Source of the DNA: Chlorops oryzae | Lineage: Eukaryota > Arthropoda > Insecta > Diptera > Chloropidae | Direction of reading: 5' to 3' | DNA: 64,000 nucleotides | NCBI GenBank assembly: GCA_020466095.1 | Contig: CM035807.1 | Span: forward strand, 61,323,812-61,387,811 | Shown here: piece by piece, positions 1-11,166 of the stretch | Layout of the letters: the number at the start of each line of letters is the position of its first letter | Numbering within the stretch: position 1 is the stretch's first letter | Translations under genes and position numbers: made by a program | The notes under the pieces: model-generated | Database searches by the model: none | What the model saw: only the letters and a program-made list of their open reading frames with translations | Told to the model about the DNA's origin: nothing

Positions 1-2232
1 TACTTATGCCATTGCTTTGTAGTACTGGAATCAGCTTCTCCAAGACCTGGCTTGTGCAGTATGGTTTATCGCTTGATTCAATCAAAACATTGTTTTTAAT
101 TATGGCAAAAGTCTGCAGATTTTTACGCTTTGTACATTTATTCTCCCCTTGTGTTTGCACGAATTTAAGAATTGGCAAATTTCGTACATCCGAAATAGAT
201 ATGCATTCCCACATGTGCGGATAGCTAATCCTCTTTGTGGGGGTAGGTGTTCTATTTGGACGGGTCACATTTTTATTTGTACTTCTAGTTATTGCTGCAA
301 TGCATGGTATCAAAGTTTTTAATTCATTAGAATTTACTGGAATTCTAGAAAGTGCATCAGCATTAGTGTTTAATTTTCCTTGCTTATAAATAATTTCAAA
401 ATCATATTCCATGAGATCCATTCGAATTCTGGTGAGTTTTGAAGAGGGGTTTTTGTGTTTAAACAATGAAACTAATGGTCTATGATCTGTTACTATTTTG
501 AAAAATTTACCATATAGGTAGGGTCTAAAATGATTTATTGCCCAATGAATGGCTAAAAGTTCTTTTTCTATTATCGGTTTATTCAGTTCATGTTTGTTTA
601 AAGATCTACTGGCATATGCAATAGGAAGATCGGATCCTATGGTACCTTGAGAAAGTACTGAACCAAGGGCGTAGTTTGAGGCGTCTGTGGTTAGAATGAA
701 TTCTTTTTGAAGATTTGGATATTGTAAGATTGGTGGGTTAATGAGTGAGTTTTTAAATATTTGAAATGATTTTTCACATTCAGGGCTCCAATTAAAAACT
801 ACGTTCTTTTTGAGTAAATTATTCAGGGGGTTTGCCATTTCTGCAAAGTTTTTTACGAATTTTCTATAATAATTGCAAAATGCAACGAATCTTCTTACTT
901 CATTTGAATTTGTAGGTCTTGGAAAGTCTTTCACTACCTTGCATTTTTCTGGGTCAGTTGTTACGCCAAGGTCTGTTATTTTATGACCTAAAAATATTAC
1001 TTCGTTTTTAAAGAAAGTTACATTTTGATGCATTTAACTGTAAATTGTATTTTTGTAATCTTTGGAATACTTGTTGAAGATTTGAATTATGCTCTGATAT
1101 TGTTTTGCCAAAAACTATAATGTCGTCTATATATATAAAGCATATATTGTCTAAGCCTGAGAGTGCTATTGTCAACATTCTTTGAAAACTGTTTGAAGCT
1201 AATTTTAATCCAAATGGAACGGTTTTAAAATGATAATGTCCGTTGTTTGTTGAAAAAGCTGTTAAAGGTCTTGATTGTTTACTGAGCGGAATTTGATGGA
1301 ATGAATTTGTCATGTCTAATGTGGAGAAATATTTTAGCACCTTCTAATTTATCGAGTACATCCTCCAATCTTGAAATGGGAAATTTGTCATCGACTAGTT
1401 TTTTATTTAGCTGGCGAAAATCAACTACTAATCGCCATTTTTTTTCTTGTCCTGAGTCTTTTTTTGGTACTATTAGTAAAGGTGAATTGTAGGGGCTAGT
1501 AGAATGTTCAATAATGCCTTTGTTTAGCAGTTCTTGAACCTGTTTATTGATTTCATTTAGTTGGCTATGGGGAAGGCGATAATTTTTAATATAAATAGGA
1601 CTGTAGTCTGTTAGTACTAGCTTTTGTTCATAAAAGTTATTAACTGATAATTCTTCATTGTTTAAATAAAATAGATTTTGAAATTTATTGCAAAGAGCCG
1701 TTATTGATTTGCTAGTGGAATAGTCTAAATTTTGTAAATTCAAAAGCGTTTTCAACTTTAACCATCGCAAGTTCAAATCGTTGGTGGACAAATATTTTTG
1801 TTTCCTTATATTAGTGAGAAGAACTTCTTTGGGAATTAAGTCAAAAATGTGGTCGATGCCTCTATGTGTAAAAGAAAAGGTAAAATTTTCATAGTTAATC
1901 TTTGCTCTGAACTTTGCAAAAAAACCTCTTCCTAAAATTCCACTTGACCTTATAGGAAATGAATCATCTACAACACTGAATTTGTGTCTTAAAACACTAT
2001 CCTCTATATTTATAGGCAAAATACATGTCCCTAAAGTCACAATGTCTTTCTTTGAGATTCCTGAAATTGCACATGAGTCGCTACTGTCAATGCATATATT
2101 ACACAAATGTTCATATTTAATTAATGATATATCTGCCCCTGTATCTATTAAAAATGAAAGAATGTTATTATTACATTTAATATAAGCATAATTACTGTGA
2201 TCAAAATTTACAGTGAAATGAAAAATTTTCAT
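1..2232 (-). pseudogene. pol: pol (protease, RT, RNase H), frameshifted, partial at 3' end
   Basis: The polyprotein is read from 2232 downward. An aspartic protease motif (LIDTGAD) lies near residue 30. RT follows with WRLVVDFRQLNKK, then LDMTNSFHQIPL, VPFGLK and the catalytic YIDD at about 1125. RNase H follows with TTDASNYALG near 680 and TDHRPL near 490. The frame is broken twice. One break lies at about 1290-1340, between the DKLEGAKIF segment and the LDMTNSF segment. The second is at about 1009, where one extra base in a T run gives a stop right after KCNFL. From about 1006 to position 1 the frame is open and leaves the window before integrase. Either break alone would prevent a full Pol. 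Family level is certain; clade is inferred. Confidence 0.9.
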
Positions 2233-2249
2233 ATAATTCCCCGAGTGAC

Positions 2250-3608
2250 CTAATCTGCTACCTGTTCGGTATCGGGGGTACTCAAGTTTCCCTGTTGCTC
2301 TGTGCCATTTACAAAAAATGCATTATGCCTTACATTATTTTGGATTTGAGAGTTATTCGAATTTGAATTCGCACCAGCATTGTTGTTGTTGTGCCTTTGA
2401 TTTTGGCAATTGTTGTTGTTGTTGTATTGTGCACTTTGCTGATATGCGAGACGATCGCGGGTGCCTTGTCGGTTACCGTTGTTGTTGTTGTTGTTGTTGT
2501 AGCGATTGTTGAAGCGGTTGTTGTTTTTGTTGTTGTTGTTTCCTCTGCGATCGTATTGCTGCTGTCTGTTGTATGTTTGGTTGTTTTGATGACTTGAGTT
2601 TGTCGAATGATTTTGTTGTGTCTGTCTGTTGTTATCATGTCTCCTATTACAATTTTGCCTCTGCTGATTACCTTTATGCTGGTTTTTGCCGTTGCGCTGT
2701 CTATACATCATGATACGAGCTTCTTCCGTATGATCTGATTCTTGCGCTATTTGGAGAGCCTCATTAAAAGTGGTGACTCTACTTGCTGCAATTGTTTGTG
2801 CTATGTTAGCATTTGTTATGCCTCGTTTTAGCACATTAAGGGCTATCACATCATTTGATTTGATTATAGCTGCCTTTTCTGCTGGTGTTTGCAGCGTTGA
2901 AATTTGTATTGAATTTAATTCCGAAATTAAACTTTCGATGGTTTCAGCGAATTTAGATATTGGTTTTCGGCCTTGTGTTGCTCTGGATAATTCATCTAAT
3001 ACAGTGTTTGCAGTTTTTCTGGGCTTGAATATTGCCTTTAAATTTTGTATTAGATTTTCTATGCCAGTTGTGCCAAGTAATTCGAGTTTTGTTTTTACTT
3101 TATCTGGTATTTTGGTGTTGAAGACTAATGCAAAATAAGTGGGTTTTTTACTATCTGGAATTTCTGCGTTAAATAATTTGATTAAGTTGATAAATTTTTG
3201 AGCATCTTCTAATCTGCCTGAAAATTCTGGTATGGCCTTAGTGTACTGTATCACGTTGAAGTTTGGTTCTGTCATTCTTGTTTCTTTTTTATTTTTCTGG
3301 TATAATGATAAAAAGGACGAAACGCACGTTGCAATGACTTTAAATGTTATTAATTTTCTATGGTCTTCCAATTTGCTGTTCAAAATCGTGAGGATAGCAA
3401 AATATAATTCTCTTGCTGTTTTTGTGGCTGCTGTTTGAAAATTTTCCTCCGCGTCTTTAATAGCGTCGATCAGCCCGTTGTACAATTTTTCATTTTCTTC
3501 CTTTTTACTTATGAGAGTTTTCTTTGTGTATTTTCTCGTCGGGGTCTTTTTGAGATTGGACAAGTTATGTTTTAGACGCGCAAGTATTTCTTGCGTCAAT
3601 GCTTCCAT
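2250..3608 (-). CDS. gag: Gag-like protein with Asn/Gln-rich C-terminus
   Basis: This is a 452-residue open frame just 5' of pol. The first ~300 residues are helical and charged, as in retrotransposon capsids (segment FSGRLEDAQKFINLIKLFNAEIP near 135). From about residue 300 the protein is dominated by N, Q and R, encoded by long CAA/AAC runs (visible as GTT repeats at 2380-2560 on the plus strand). I see no CCHC zinc knuckle; the basic N/Q/R tail may replace it as the RNA-binding part. The stop lies 17 nt before the pol reading frame start at 2232. The N/Q tract could also be replication-slippage growth. The frame is intact although pol is broken. Confidence 0.8.
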   Translation of the reverse strand: MEALTQEILARLKHNLSNLKKTPTRKYTKKTLISKKEENEKLYNGLIDAIKDAEENFQTAATKTARELYFAILTILNSKLEDHRKLITFKVIATCVSSFLSLYQKNKKETRMTEPNFNVIQYTKAIPEFSGRLEDAQKFINLIKLFNAEIPDSKKPTYFALVFNTKIPDKVKTKLELLGTTGIENLIQNLKAIFKPRKTANTVLDELSRATQGRKPISKFAETIESLISELNSIQISTLQTPAEKAAIIKSNDVIALNVLKRGITNANIAQTIAASRVTTFNEALQIAQESDHTEEARIMMYRQRNGKNQHKGNQQRQNCNRRHDNNRQTQQNHSTNSSHQNNQTYNRQQQYDRRGNNNNKNNNRFNNRYNNNNNNNGNRQGTRDRLAYQQSAQYNNNNNCQNQRHNNNNAGANSNSNNSQIQNNVRHNAFFVNGTEQQGNLSTPDTEQVAD

Positions 3609-3614
3609 ATATGA

Positions 3615-3857
3615 TTAGTTGGATCTGACGTCAGTAAGGCATGCCACAGATCTAGCTGCTTTAAGAGCTTCTTGCCTTTTATTCTTTTTGTTTATTCTAT
3701 AAATTTTAAGGGTTAAATTCAATATGCAAATGATTAGAATTGCCCATAAAATGACTTCGTGTTGATCCAGGACTTCTGAATGATAATTTTGATTGTTGAT
3801 TATCTGAACCTGCGGGTCTCCCGATTGTGTTGTTGGCTTAGAGTTTGTGGTTCCCAT
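3615..3857 (-). CDS. small predicted membrane protein upstream of gag
   Basis: This 80-codon ORF lies in the leader of the LTR element and stops 6 nt before the gag ATG, in a different frame. It begins MGTTNSK, which fits the N-myristoylation pattern (Gly2, Ser6, Lys7). Residues about 33-53 (VILWAILIICILNLTLKIY) form one hydrophobic membrane-spanning segment, followed by a basic KKNKR stretch. It could therefore be a membrane-anchored accessory protein or a short leader ORF that modulates gag translation. I do not recognise a family. Its compact, well-formed layout argues against a chance frame, but no homologue could be checked. Confidence 0.5.
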   Translation of the reverse strand: MGTTNSKPTTQSGDPQVQIINNQNYHSEVLDQHEVILWAILIICILNLTLKIYRINKKNKRQEALKAARSVACLTDVRSN

Positions 3858-4293
3858 GGTTTTTGGAAATGAAATGTATTTGTATTTCTCAAATGTGGAT
3901 TTTTGTCTTCTAAGTATTTTCCACGAAGCATATGTTTCGGTGAGCGTCTTCAGTCGTCTATGACACAGAGCAATTACAATATATTGGGAAACATATATAT
4001 ACTTTTTTTTTTTTTATTTTGGGTTTTAAATATAGTCTTTTTTTTTTTTGAAACTTTAATGAAAATTTGTGTATGTGATTCTCATCTCAATTTGTCTGAG
4101 CGTATAAAAAAAATTCCATGGATTTGTTCAAAGCTTTAAAATTGAGTGGAGATAAACAACATTAATTTATGGCAAGGCTGCTAGTGCTATGGTTAAAATA
4201 AAAATTTTTTTTTTGGAAATTTCTGCTTAGGCAAAGGAATTGTCGATTTTTTTTTTTTTTTTTTCAAAGGAAAGGATCAGAAGGATCCAAATT

Positions 4294-4311
4294 TGGTCGG
4301 CAGGATCGCCA
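4294..4311 (-). other. primer binding site (tRNA-Arg-like)
   Basis: On the minus strand TGGCGATCCTGCCGACCA directly abuts the CA end of the LTR. On the plus strand this reads ...GGCAGGATCGCCA, which resembles the 3' acceptor end of an arginine tRNA including CCA. The LTR end at 4312 was set by this junction. Tight LTR-PBS spacing is standard for gypsy-superfamily elements. The tRNA identity is by recall and unverified. Confidence 0.7.
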
Positions 4312-4858
4312 TGTAGTGTATCCTTCGCGTAGAAGAATTAATATTTTTATTTTATAGTTTTTATTTCTTTATATCCTAAAGGTTTTTATTTTGTTATGTC
4401 CCGCTATTGCTGAGCGGCAGGACTCGCAAATCTATTTGGCGGCTAGCGCCCAATATCTCTATATTTATACGGCGGAGATACGCCAAAGGAGTCAGCGACT
4501 AGCGCTTAATTCACCTTTTTATATTTATCCGGCGAAAGGTGCGCCAAATCGAGAATGGATAAGCAAAGGGTTTCGCATGTAAATCCAATCTGAAGTTCCA
4601 ACTGAACTTCAAGCTTTATTTATATCAAAAATATGTTAAGTAAGCATAAATGAATTACAATTGAAAAATATAGAATCTTATGAATTAGCTTGTGAGGTAT
4701 GCTGACAAAACACTTTCCCACGATTCGACGACGCTGCCTGCAAAATATGTTGCTCATGCAATGAGTGCAGCTTGCAAAGAATTTGGTCATATGAAACCAT
4801 TTATGTCGTGAATGAAGTGGAAAAATGAGTTTGTGCGTTCGTGTGTATACATACTACA
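4312..4858 (-). repeat. 5' LTR of the left 412-like element
   Basis: This 547-bp LTR starts TGTAGTATG and ends ACTACA on the minus strand. One border is fixed by the PBS and the other by the abrupt return to satellite sequence at 4859. A TATA-like stretch (minus-strand TATAAATATAG, about 4458-4470) and an AATAAA-type signal (about 4612-4618) lie inside and could serve as core promoter and polyadenylation signals. The matching 3' LTR is outside the window. Confidence 0.82.
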
Positions 4859-7800
4859 CAAGAATATTCTGTAAGTTTCATCAAAATCGGAGACGGTCAT
4901 AAAATCGAGCTTGACACTCGTGCTCCCTCCTCATGCCATAGTACTTAGAATGAAATTTTCGTGTCAAAATTTTTATCTCAGAATTTGATCAAATTTTGTG
5001 CAAAGGCTTTTGATAAAGGAGCCAAGAATATTCTGCAAGTTTCATCAAAATCGGAGACGGTCATAAAATCGAGCTTGACACTCGTGCTCCCTCCTCATGC
5101 CATAGTACTTAGAATGAAAATTTTTGGTTCACAATTTTTATCTCAGAATTTGATGAATCTTTGTGCAAAGGCTTTTGATAAAGGAGCAAAGAATATTCTG
5201 CAAGTTTCATCAAAATCGGAGACGGTCATAAAATCGAGATTGACACTCGTGCTCCCTCCTCATCCCATAGTACTTAGAATGAAATTTTTGGTTCGAAATT
5301 TTTATCTCAGAATTTGATGAATCTTTGTGCAAAGGCTTTTGATAAAGGAGCAAAGAATATTCTGCAAGTTTCATCAAAATCGGAGACGGTCATAAAATCG
5401 AGATTGACACTCGTGCTCCCTCCTCATCCCATAGTACTTAGAATGAAATTTTTGGTTCGAAATTTTTATCTCAGAATTTGATCAAACTTTGCGCAAAGGC
5501 TTTTGATAAAGGAGTCAAGAATATTCTGCACGTTTCATCAAAATCGGAGACGGTCATAAAATCGAGCTTGACACTCGTGCTCCCTCCTCATGCCATAGTA
5601 CTTAGAATGAAATTTTTGGTTCACAATTTTTATCTCAGAATTTGATGAATCTTTGTGCAAAGGCTTTTGATAAAGGAGCAAAGAATATTCTGCAAGTTTC
5701 ATCAAAATCGGAGACGGTCATAAAATCGAGATTGACACTCGTGCTCCCTCCTCATCCCATAGTACTTAGAATGAAATTTTTGGTTCGAAATTTTTATCTC
5801 AGAATTTGATCAAACTTTGCGCAAAGGCTTTTGATAAAGGAGTCAAGAATATTCTGCAAGTTTCATCAAAATCGGAGACGGTCATAAAATCGAGCTTGAC
5901 ATTCGTGCTCCCTCCTCAGCCCATAGTACTTAGAATGAAATTTTCGTGTCCAAAATTTTATCTCAGATTTTGATCAATTTTTTCGCAAAGGCTTTTGATT
6001 AAGGAGTCAAGAATATTCTGCATGTTTCATCAAAATCGGAGACGGTCATGAAATCGAGCTTGACACTCGTGCTCCCTCCTCATGCCATAGTACTTAGAAT
6101 GAAATTTTCGTGTCAAAATTTTTATCTCAGAATTTGATCAAATTTTGTGCAAAGGCTTTTGAAAAAGGAGCCAAGAATATTCTGCAAGTTTCATCAAAAT
6201 CGGAGACGGTCATAAAATCGAGCTTGACACTCGTGCTCCCTCCTCATGCCATAGTACTTAGAATGAAATTTTTGGTTCACAATTTTTATCTCAGAATTTG
6301 ATGAAACTTTGTGCAAAGGCTTTTGATAAAGGAGCCAAGAATATTCTGCAAGTTTCATCAAAATCGGAGACGGTCATAAAATCGAGCTTGACACTCGTGC
6401 TCCCTCCTCATGCCATAGTACTAAGAATGAAATTTTCGTGTCAAAATTTTTATCTCAGAATTTGACCAAACTTTGCGCAAAGGCTTTTCATTAAGGAGCC
6501 AAGAATATTCTGTAAGTTTCATCAAAATCGGAGACGGTCATAAAATCGAGCTTGACACTCGTGCTCCCTCCTCATGCCATAGTACTTAGAATGAAATTTT
6601 CGTGTCAAAATTTTTATCTCAGAATTTGATCAAATTTTGTGCAAAGGCTTTTGATAAAGGAGCCAAGAATATTCTGCAAGTTTCATCAAAATCGGAGACG
6701 GTCATAAAATCGAGCTTGACACTCGTGCGCCCTCCTCATCCCATAGTACATAGAATGAAGTTTTCGTGTCCAAAATTTTATCTCATATTTTGGTCAAAAT
6801 TTGCGCAAAGGGTTTTGATTAAGGAGTCAAGAATATTCTGCAAGTTTCATCAAAATCGGAGAGGTCATCAAATCGAGCTTGACAATCGTGCTCCCTCCTC
6901 ATCCCATAGTACTTAGAATGAAATTTTCGTGTCAACATTTTTATCTCAGAATTTGACCAAACTTTGCGCAAAGGCTTTTCATTAAGGAGCCAAGAATATT
7001 CTGTAAGTTTCATCAAAATCGGAGACGGTCATAAAATCGAGCTTGACACTCGTGCTCCCTCCTCATGCCATAGTACTTAGAATGAAATTTTCGTGTCAAA
7101 ATTTTTATCTCAGAATTTGATCAAATTTTGTGCAAAGGCTTTTGATAAAGGAGCCAAGAATATTCTGCAAGTTTCATCAAAATCGGAGACGGTCATAAAA
7201 TCGAGCTTGACACTCGTGCTCCCTCCTCATGCCATAGTACTTAGAATGAAATTTTTGGTTCACAATTTTTATCTCAGAATTTGATGAAACTTTGTGCAAA
7301 GGCTTTTGATAAAGGAGCAAAGAATATTCTGCAAGTTTCATCAAAATCGGAGACGGTCATAAAATCGAGATTGACACTCGTGCTCCCTCCTCATCCCATA
7401 GTACTTAGAATGAAATTTTTGGTTCGAAATTTTTTATCTCAGAATTTTTCAAACTTTGCGCAAAGGCTTTTGATAAAGGAGTCAAGAATATTCTGCAAGT
7501 TTCATCAAAATCGGAGACGGTCATAAAATCGAGCTTGACATTCGTGCTCCCTTCTCAGCCCATAGTACTTAGAATGAAATTTTTTGTCCAAAATTTTTAT
7601 CTCAGATTTTGATCAATTTTTTCGCAAAGGCTTTTGATTAAGGAGTCCAAGAATATTCTGCATGTTTCATCAAAATCGGAGACGGTCATGAAATCGAGCT
7701 TGACACTCGTGCTCCCTCCTCATCCCATAGTACTTAGAATGAAATTTTCGTGTCAAAATTTTTTATCTCAGAATTTGATCAAATTTTGTGCAAAGGCTTT

Positions 7801-10433
7801 TGAAAAAGGAGCCAAGAATATTCTGCAAGTTTCATCAAAATCGGAGACGGTCATAAAATCGAGCTTGACACTCGTGCTCCCTCCTCATGCCATAGTACTT
7901 AGAATGAAATTTTTGGTTCACAATTTTTATCTCAGAATTTGATGAAACTTTGTGCAAAGGCTTTTTGATTAAAGGAGCCAAGAATATTCTGCAAGTTTCA
8001 TCAAAATCGGAGACGGTCATAAAATCGAGCTTGACACTCGTGCTCCCTCCTCATGCCATAGTACTAAGAATGAAATTTTCGTGTCAAAATTTTTATCTCA
8101 GAATTTGACCAAACTTTGCGCAAAGGCTTTTCATTAAGGAGCCAAGAATATTCTGTAAGTTTCATCAAAATCGGAGACGGTCATAAAATCGAGCTTGACA
8201 CTCGTGCTCCCTCCTCATGCCATAGTACTTAGAATGAAATTTTTGGTTCACAATTTTTATCTCAGAATTTGATCGAAACTTTGTCGCAAAGGCTTTTGAT
8301 TAAGGAGCCAAGAATATTCTGCAAGTTTCATCAAAATCGGAGACGGTCATAAAATCGAGCTTGACACTCGTGCTCCCTCCTCATGCCATAGTACTTAGAA
8401 TGAAATTTTTCGGTGTCGAAAATTTTTATCTCAGAATTTGACCAAACTTTGCGCAAAGGCTTTTCATAAAGGAGCCAAGAATATTCTGCAAGTTTCATCA
8501 AAATCGGAGACGGTCATAAAATCGAGCTTGACACTCGTGCTCCCTCCTCATGCCCATAGTACTTAGAATGAAATTTTCGTGTCAAAATTTTTATCTCAGA
8601 ATTTGATCAATTTTTTCGCAAAGGCTTTTGATAAAGGAGTCAAGAATATTCTGCACGTTTCATCAAAATCGGAGACGGTCATAAAATCGAGCTTGACACT
8701 CGTGCTCCCTCCTCATCCCATAGTACATAGAATGAAGTTTTCGTGTCCAAAATTTTATCTCATATTTTGATCAAAATTTGCGCAAAGGCTTTTGATTAAG
8801 GAGTCAAGAATATTCTGCAAGTTTCATCAAAATCGGAGAGGTCATCAAATCGAGCTTGACACTCGTGCTCCCTCCTCATCCCATAGTACTTAGAATGAAA
8901 TTTTCGTGTCAAAATTTTTATCTCAGAATTTGATCAAATTTTGCGCAAAGGCTTTTGATTAAGGAGCCAAGAATATTCTGCAAGTTTCATCAAAATCGGA
9001 GACGGTCATAAAATCGAGCTTGACATTCGTGCTCCCTCCTCAGCCCATAGTACTTAGAATGAAATTTTCGTGTCCAAAATTTTATCTCAGATTTTGATCA
9101 ATTTTTTCGCAAAGGCTTTTGATTAAGGAGTCAAGAATATTCTGCATGTTTCATCAAAATCGGAGACGGTCATGAAATCGAGCTTGACACTCGTGCTCCC
9201 TCCTCATCCCATAGTACTTAGAATGAAATTTTTGGTTCACAAATTTTATCTCAGAATTTTGATAAACTTTGTTGCAAAGGCTTTTGATTAAGGAGTCAAG
9301 AATATTCTGCAAGTTTCATCAAAATCGGAGACGGTCATAAAATCGAGCTTGACACTCGTGCTCCCTCCTCATGCCATAGTACTTAGAATGAAATTTTCGT
9401 GTCAAAATTTTTATCTCAGAATTTGATCAAACTTTTGCGCAAAGGCTTTTGAATAAAGGAGCAAGAATATTCTGCAAGTTTCATCAAAATCGGAGACGGT
9501 CATAAAATCGAGCTTGACACTCGTGCTCCCTCCTCATGCCATAGTACTTAGAATGAAATTTTTGGTTCAAATTTTTATCTCAGAATTTGATGAAACTTTG
9601 TGCAAAGGCTTTTGATAAAGGAGCAAAGAATATTCTGCAAGTTTCATCAAAATCGGAGACGGTCATAAAATCGAGCTTGACACTCGTGCTCCCTCCTCAT
9701 CCCATAGTACTTAGAATGAAATTTTTGGTTCAAAATTTTTATCTCAGAATTTGATCAAACTTTGCGCAAAGGCTTTTGATAAAGGAGTCAAGAATATTCT
9801 GCAAGTTTCATCAAAATCGGAGACGGTCATAAAATCGAGCTTGACACTCGTGCTCCCTCCTCACCCATAGCACTTAGAATGAAATTTTTGGTTCAACATT
9901 TTTATCTCAGAATTTGATGAAACTTTGTGCAAAGGCTTTTGATAAAGGAGTCAAGAATATTCTGCAAGTTTCATCAAAATCGGAGACGGTCATAAAATCG
10001 AGCTTGACACTCGTGCTCCCTCCTCATGCCATAGTACTTAGAATGAAATTTTCGTGTCAAAATTTTTATCTCAGAATTTGACCAAACTTTGCGCAAAGGC
10101 TTTTGATAAAGGAGTCAAGAATATTCTGCAAGTTTCATCAAAATCGGAGACGGTCATAAAATCGAGCTCGACACTCGTGCTCCCTTCTCATGCCATAGTA
10201 CTTAGAATGAAATTTTCGTGTCAAAATTTTTATCTCAGAATTTGACCAAACTTTGCGCAAGGGCTTTTCATTAAGGAGCCAAGAATATTCTGTAAGTTTC
10301 ATCAAAATCGGAGACGGTCATAAAATCGAGCTTGACACTCGTGCTCCCTCCTCACCCATAGCACTTAGAATGAAATTTTTGGTTCAACATTTTTATCTCA
10401 GAATTTGATGAAACTTTGTGCAAAGGCTTTTGA
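4859..10433. repeat. ~164-bp satellite DNA array (about 34 copies)
   Basis: Spacing between successive TCGGAGACGG motifs is 164, 165 and 164 bp at the left end, and the pattern continues to the assembly gap. This gives about 34 head-to-tail monomers. Two main variants occur in the linker (TTTTCGTGTCAAAATT and TTTTTGGTTCACAATT types), plus rarer ones (CATGTTTCATC; GGAGAGGTCATCAAATC). Rare variants recur at 1640, 1484 and 1977 bp, so there is an imperfect higher-order arrangement. Each monomer holds a ~60-codon open frame, but 164 is not a multiple of three and I treat these frames as incidental. A 412-like LTR bounds the array on the left and Ns bound it on the right. Confidence 0.97.
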
Positions 10434-10533
10434 NNNNNNNNNNNNNNNNNNNNNNNNNNNNNNNNNNNNNNNNNNNNNNNNNNNNNNNNNNNNNNNNNNN
10501 NNNNNNNNNNNNNNNNNNNNNNNNNNNNNNNNN
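10434..10533. other. assembly gap (100 N)
   Basis: Exactly 100 N follow a satellite monomer cut at GGCTTTTGA. A round 100 usually marks a gap of unknown size, so the true satellite array may be much longer than shown. The sequence to the right (10534 on) is not satellite. Confidence 0.99.
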
Positions 10534-11166
10534 TTTAATTACCCTTTTTTCTTTTCCATTTAGTCCGAATTCACGTTAAAGAAAATAATCTATTCGATTG
10601 TAATTTATTCATAAAAGTGAGTCCAATCAAGTATCAGAGCGAGGAGAGACAGGGAAAAAAAAAATAGTTACTGAATTGCACCATCTCATTGCTTTTTTTT
10701 TTTTGCCCCCATGTGGGGCCAATCATTACGAAGACACAATTGAAATGCTGTAACGAACTGCGAAGATTTATAACCGGTGTACTTTATAACAGTAGAAAGA
10801 CAGCCCGTAGGGCAGTATATTTTCTGAGAAATTGATAACACTTTTTTTTGCTTGAGGGACTTTTCTCTTCACAAAAAAAAAATACCCCAACAATCATACA
10901 TATCATTGGGACAGGTTAAATTTATAAGAGAGAATGAATATACAATATCATACATAATTTGCACAGAGAGAAGAAAAATAAGACAAACTAAATTTTTAGT
11001 CCAATAGCTCTAACACTTGCGTTTTTTCAAATGAATCAGATTTTTCTCTAGCAAAAAAAATTATTTGATTTCATTAAAATCGGAAACCCATTTCAATATT
11101 AATTTCTCACTTCTTCTCCTCTTGTACTTAACACTTCGAGATATATACATATATTTTTATTTTTGG
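10534..11166. other. non-coding, no recognised feature
   Basis: This is AT-rich unique-looking sequence between the gap and the dispersed repeat. It has poly-A/T runs and no convincing reading frame, RNA gene or element end. Confidence 0.5.

Larger units (their letters stand above)
1..4858 (-). mobile_element. 412/mdg1-like LTR retrotransposon, 5' half, runs off left edge
   Basis: Read on the minus strand the order is: LTR (4312-4858), a PBS that abuts it, a small membrane-protein ORF, gag, then protease, reverse transcriptase and RNase H running off position 1. The Ty3/gypsy assignment rests on the protease, RT and RNase H motifs. The 412/mdg1-like label is an inference from the LTR start TGTAGTATG and the arginine-tRNA-like PBS. 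The element sits in the satellite: the base after the LTR (4859) begins CAAGAATATTCTG, which is internal satellite sequence. The left target-site copy is outside the window. Two frameshifts in pol show that this copy is dead. Confidence 0.88.

Noticed and set aside
2318..2597. Plus-strand Val/Cys-rich frames opposite gag
   Set aside because: They are antisense shadows of the Asn/Gln codon runs (GTT/TTG repeats).
4961..10245. Repeated ~60-codon frames (MSKFLSQNLIKFCAK...) in the satellite
   Set aside because: They arise because the monomer happens to be open in one frame; 164 bp is not a multiple of three and frames break at each unit, with no sign of coding constraint.
4859..10433. CRISPR-like array of regular repeats
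   Set aside because: Monomers are contiguous with no unique spacers, and the context is eukaryotic transposons.
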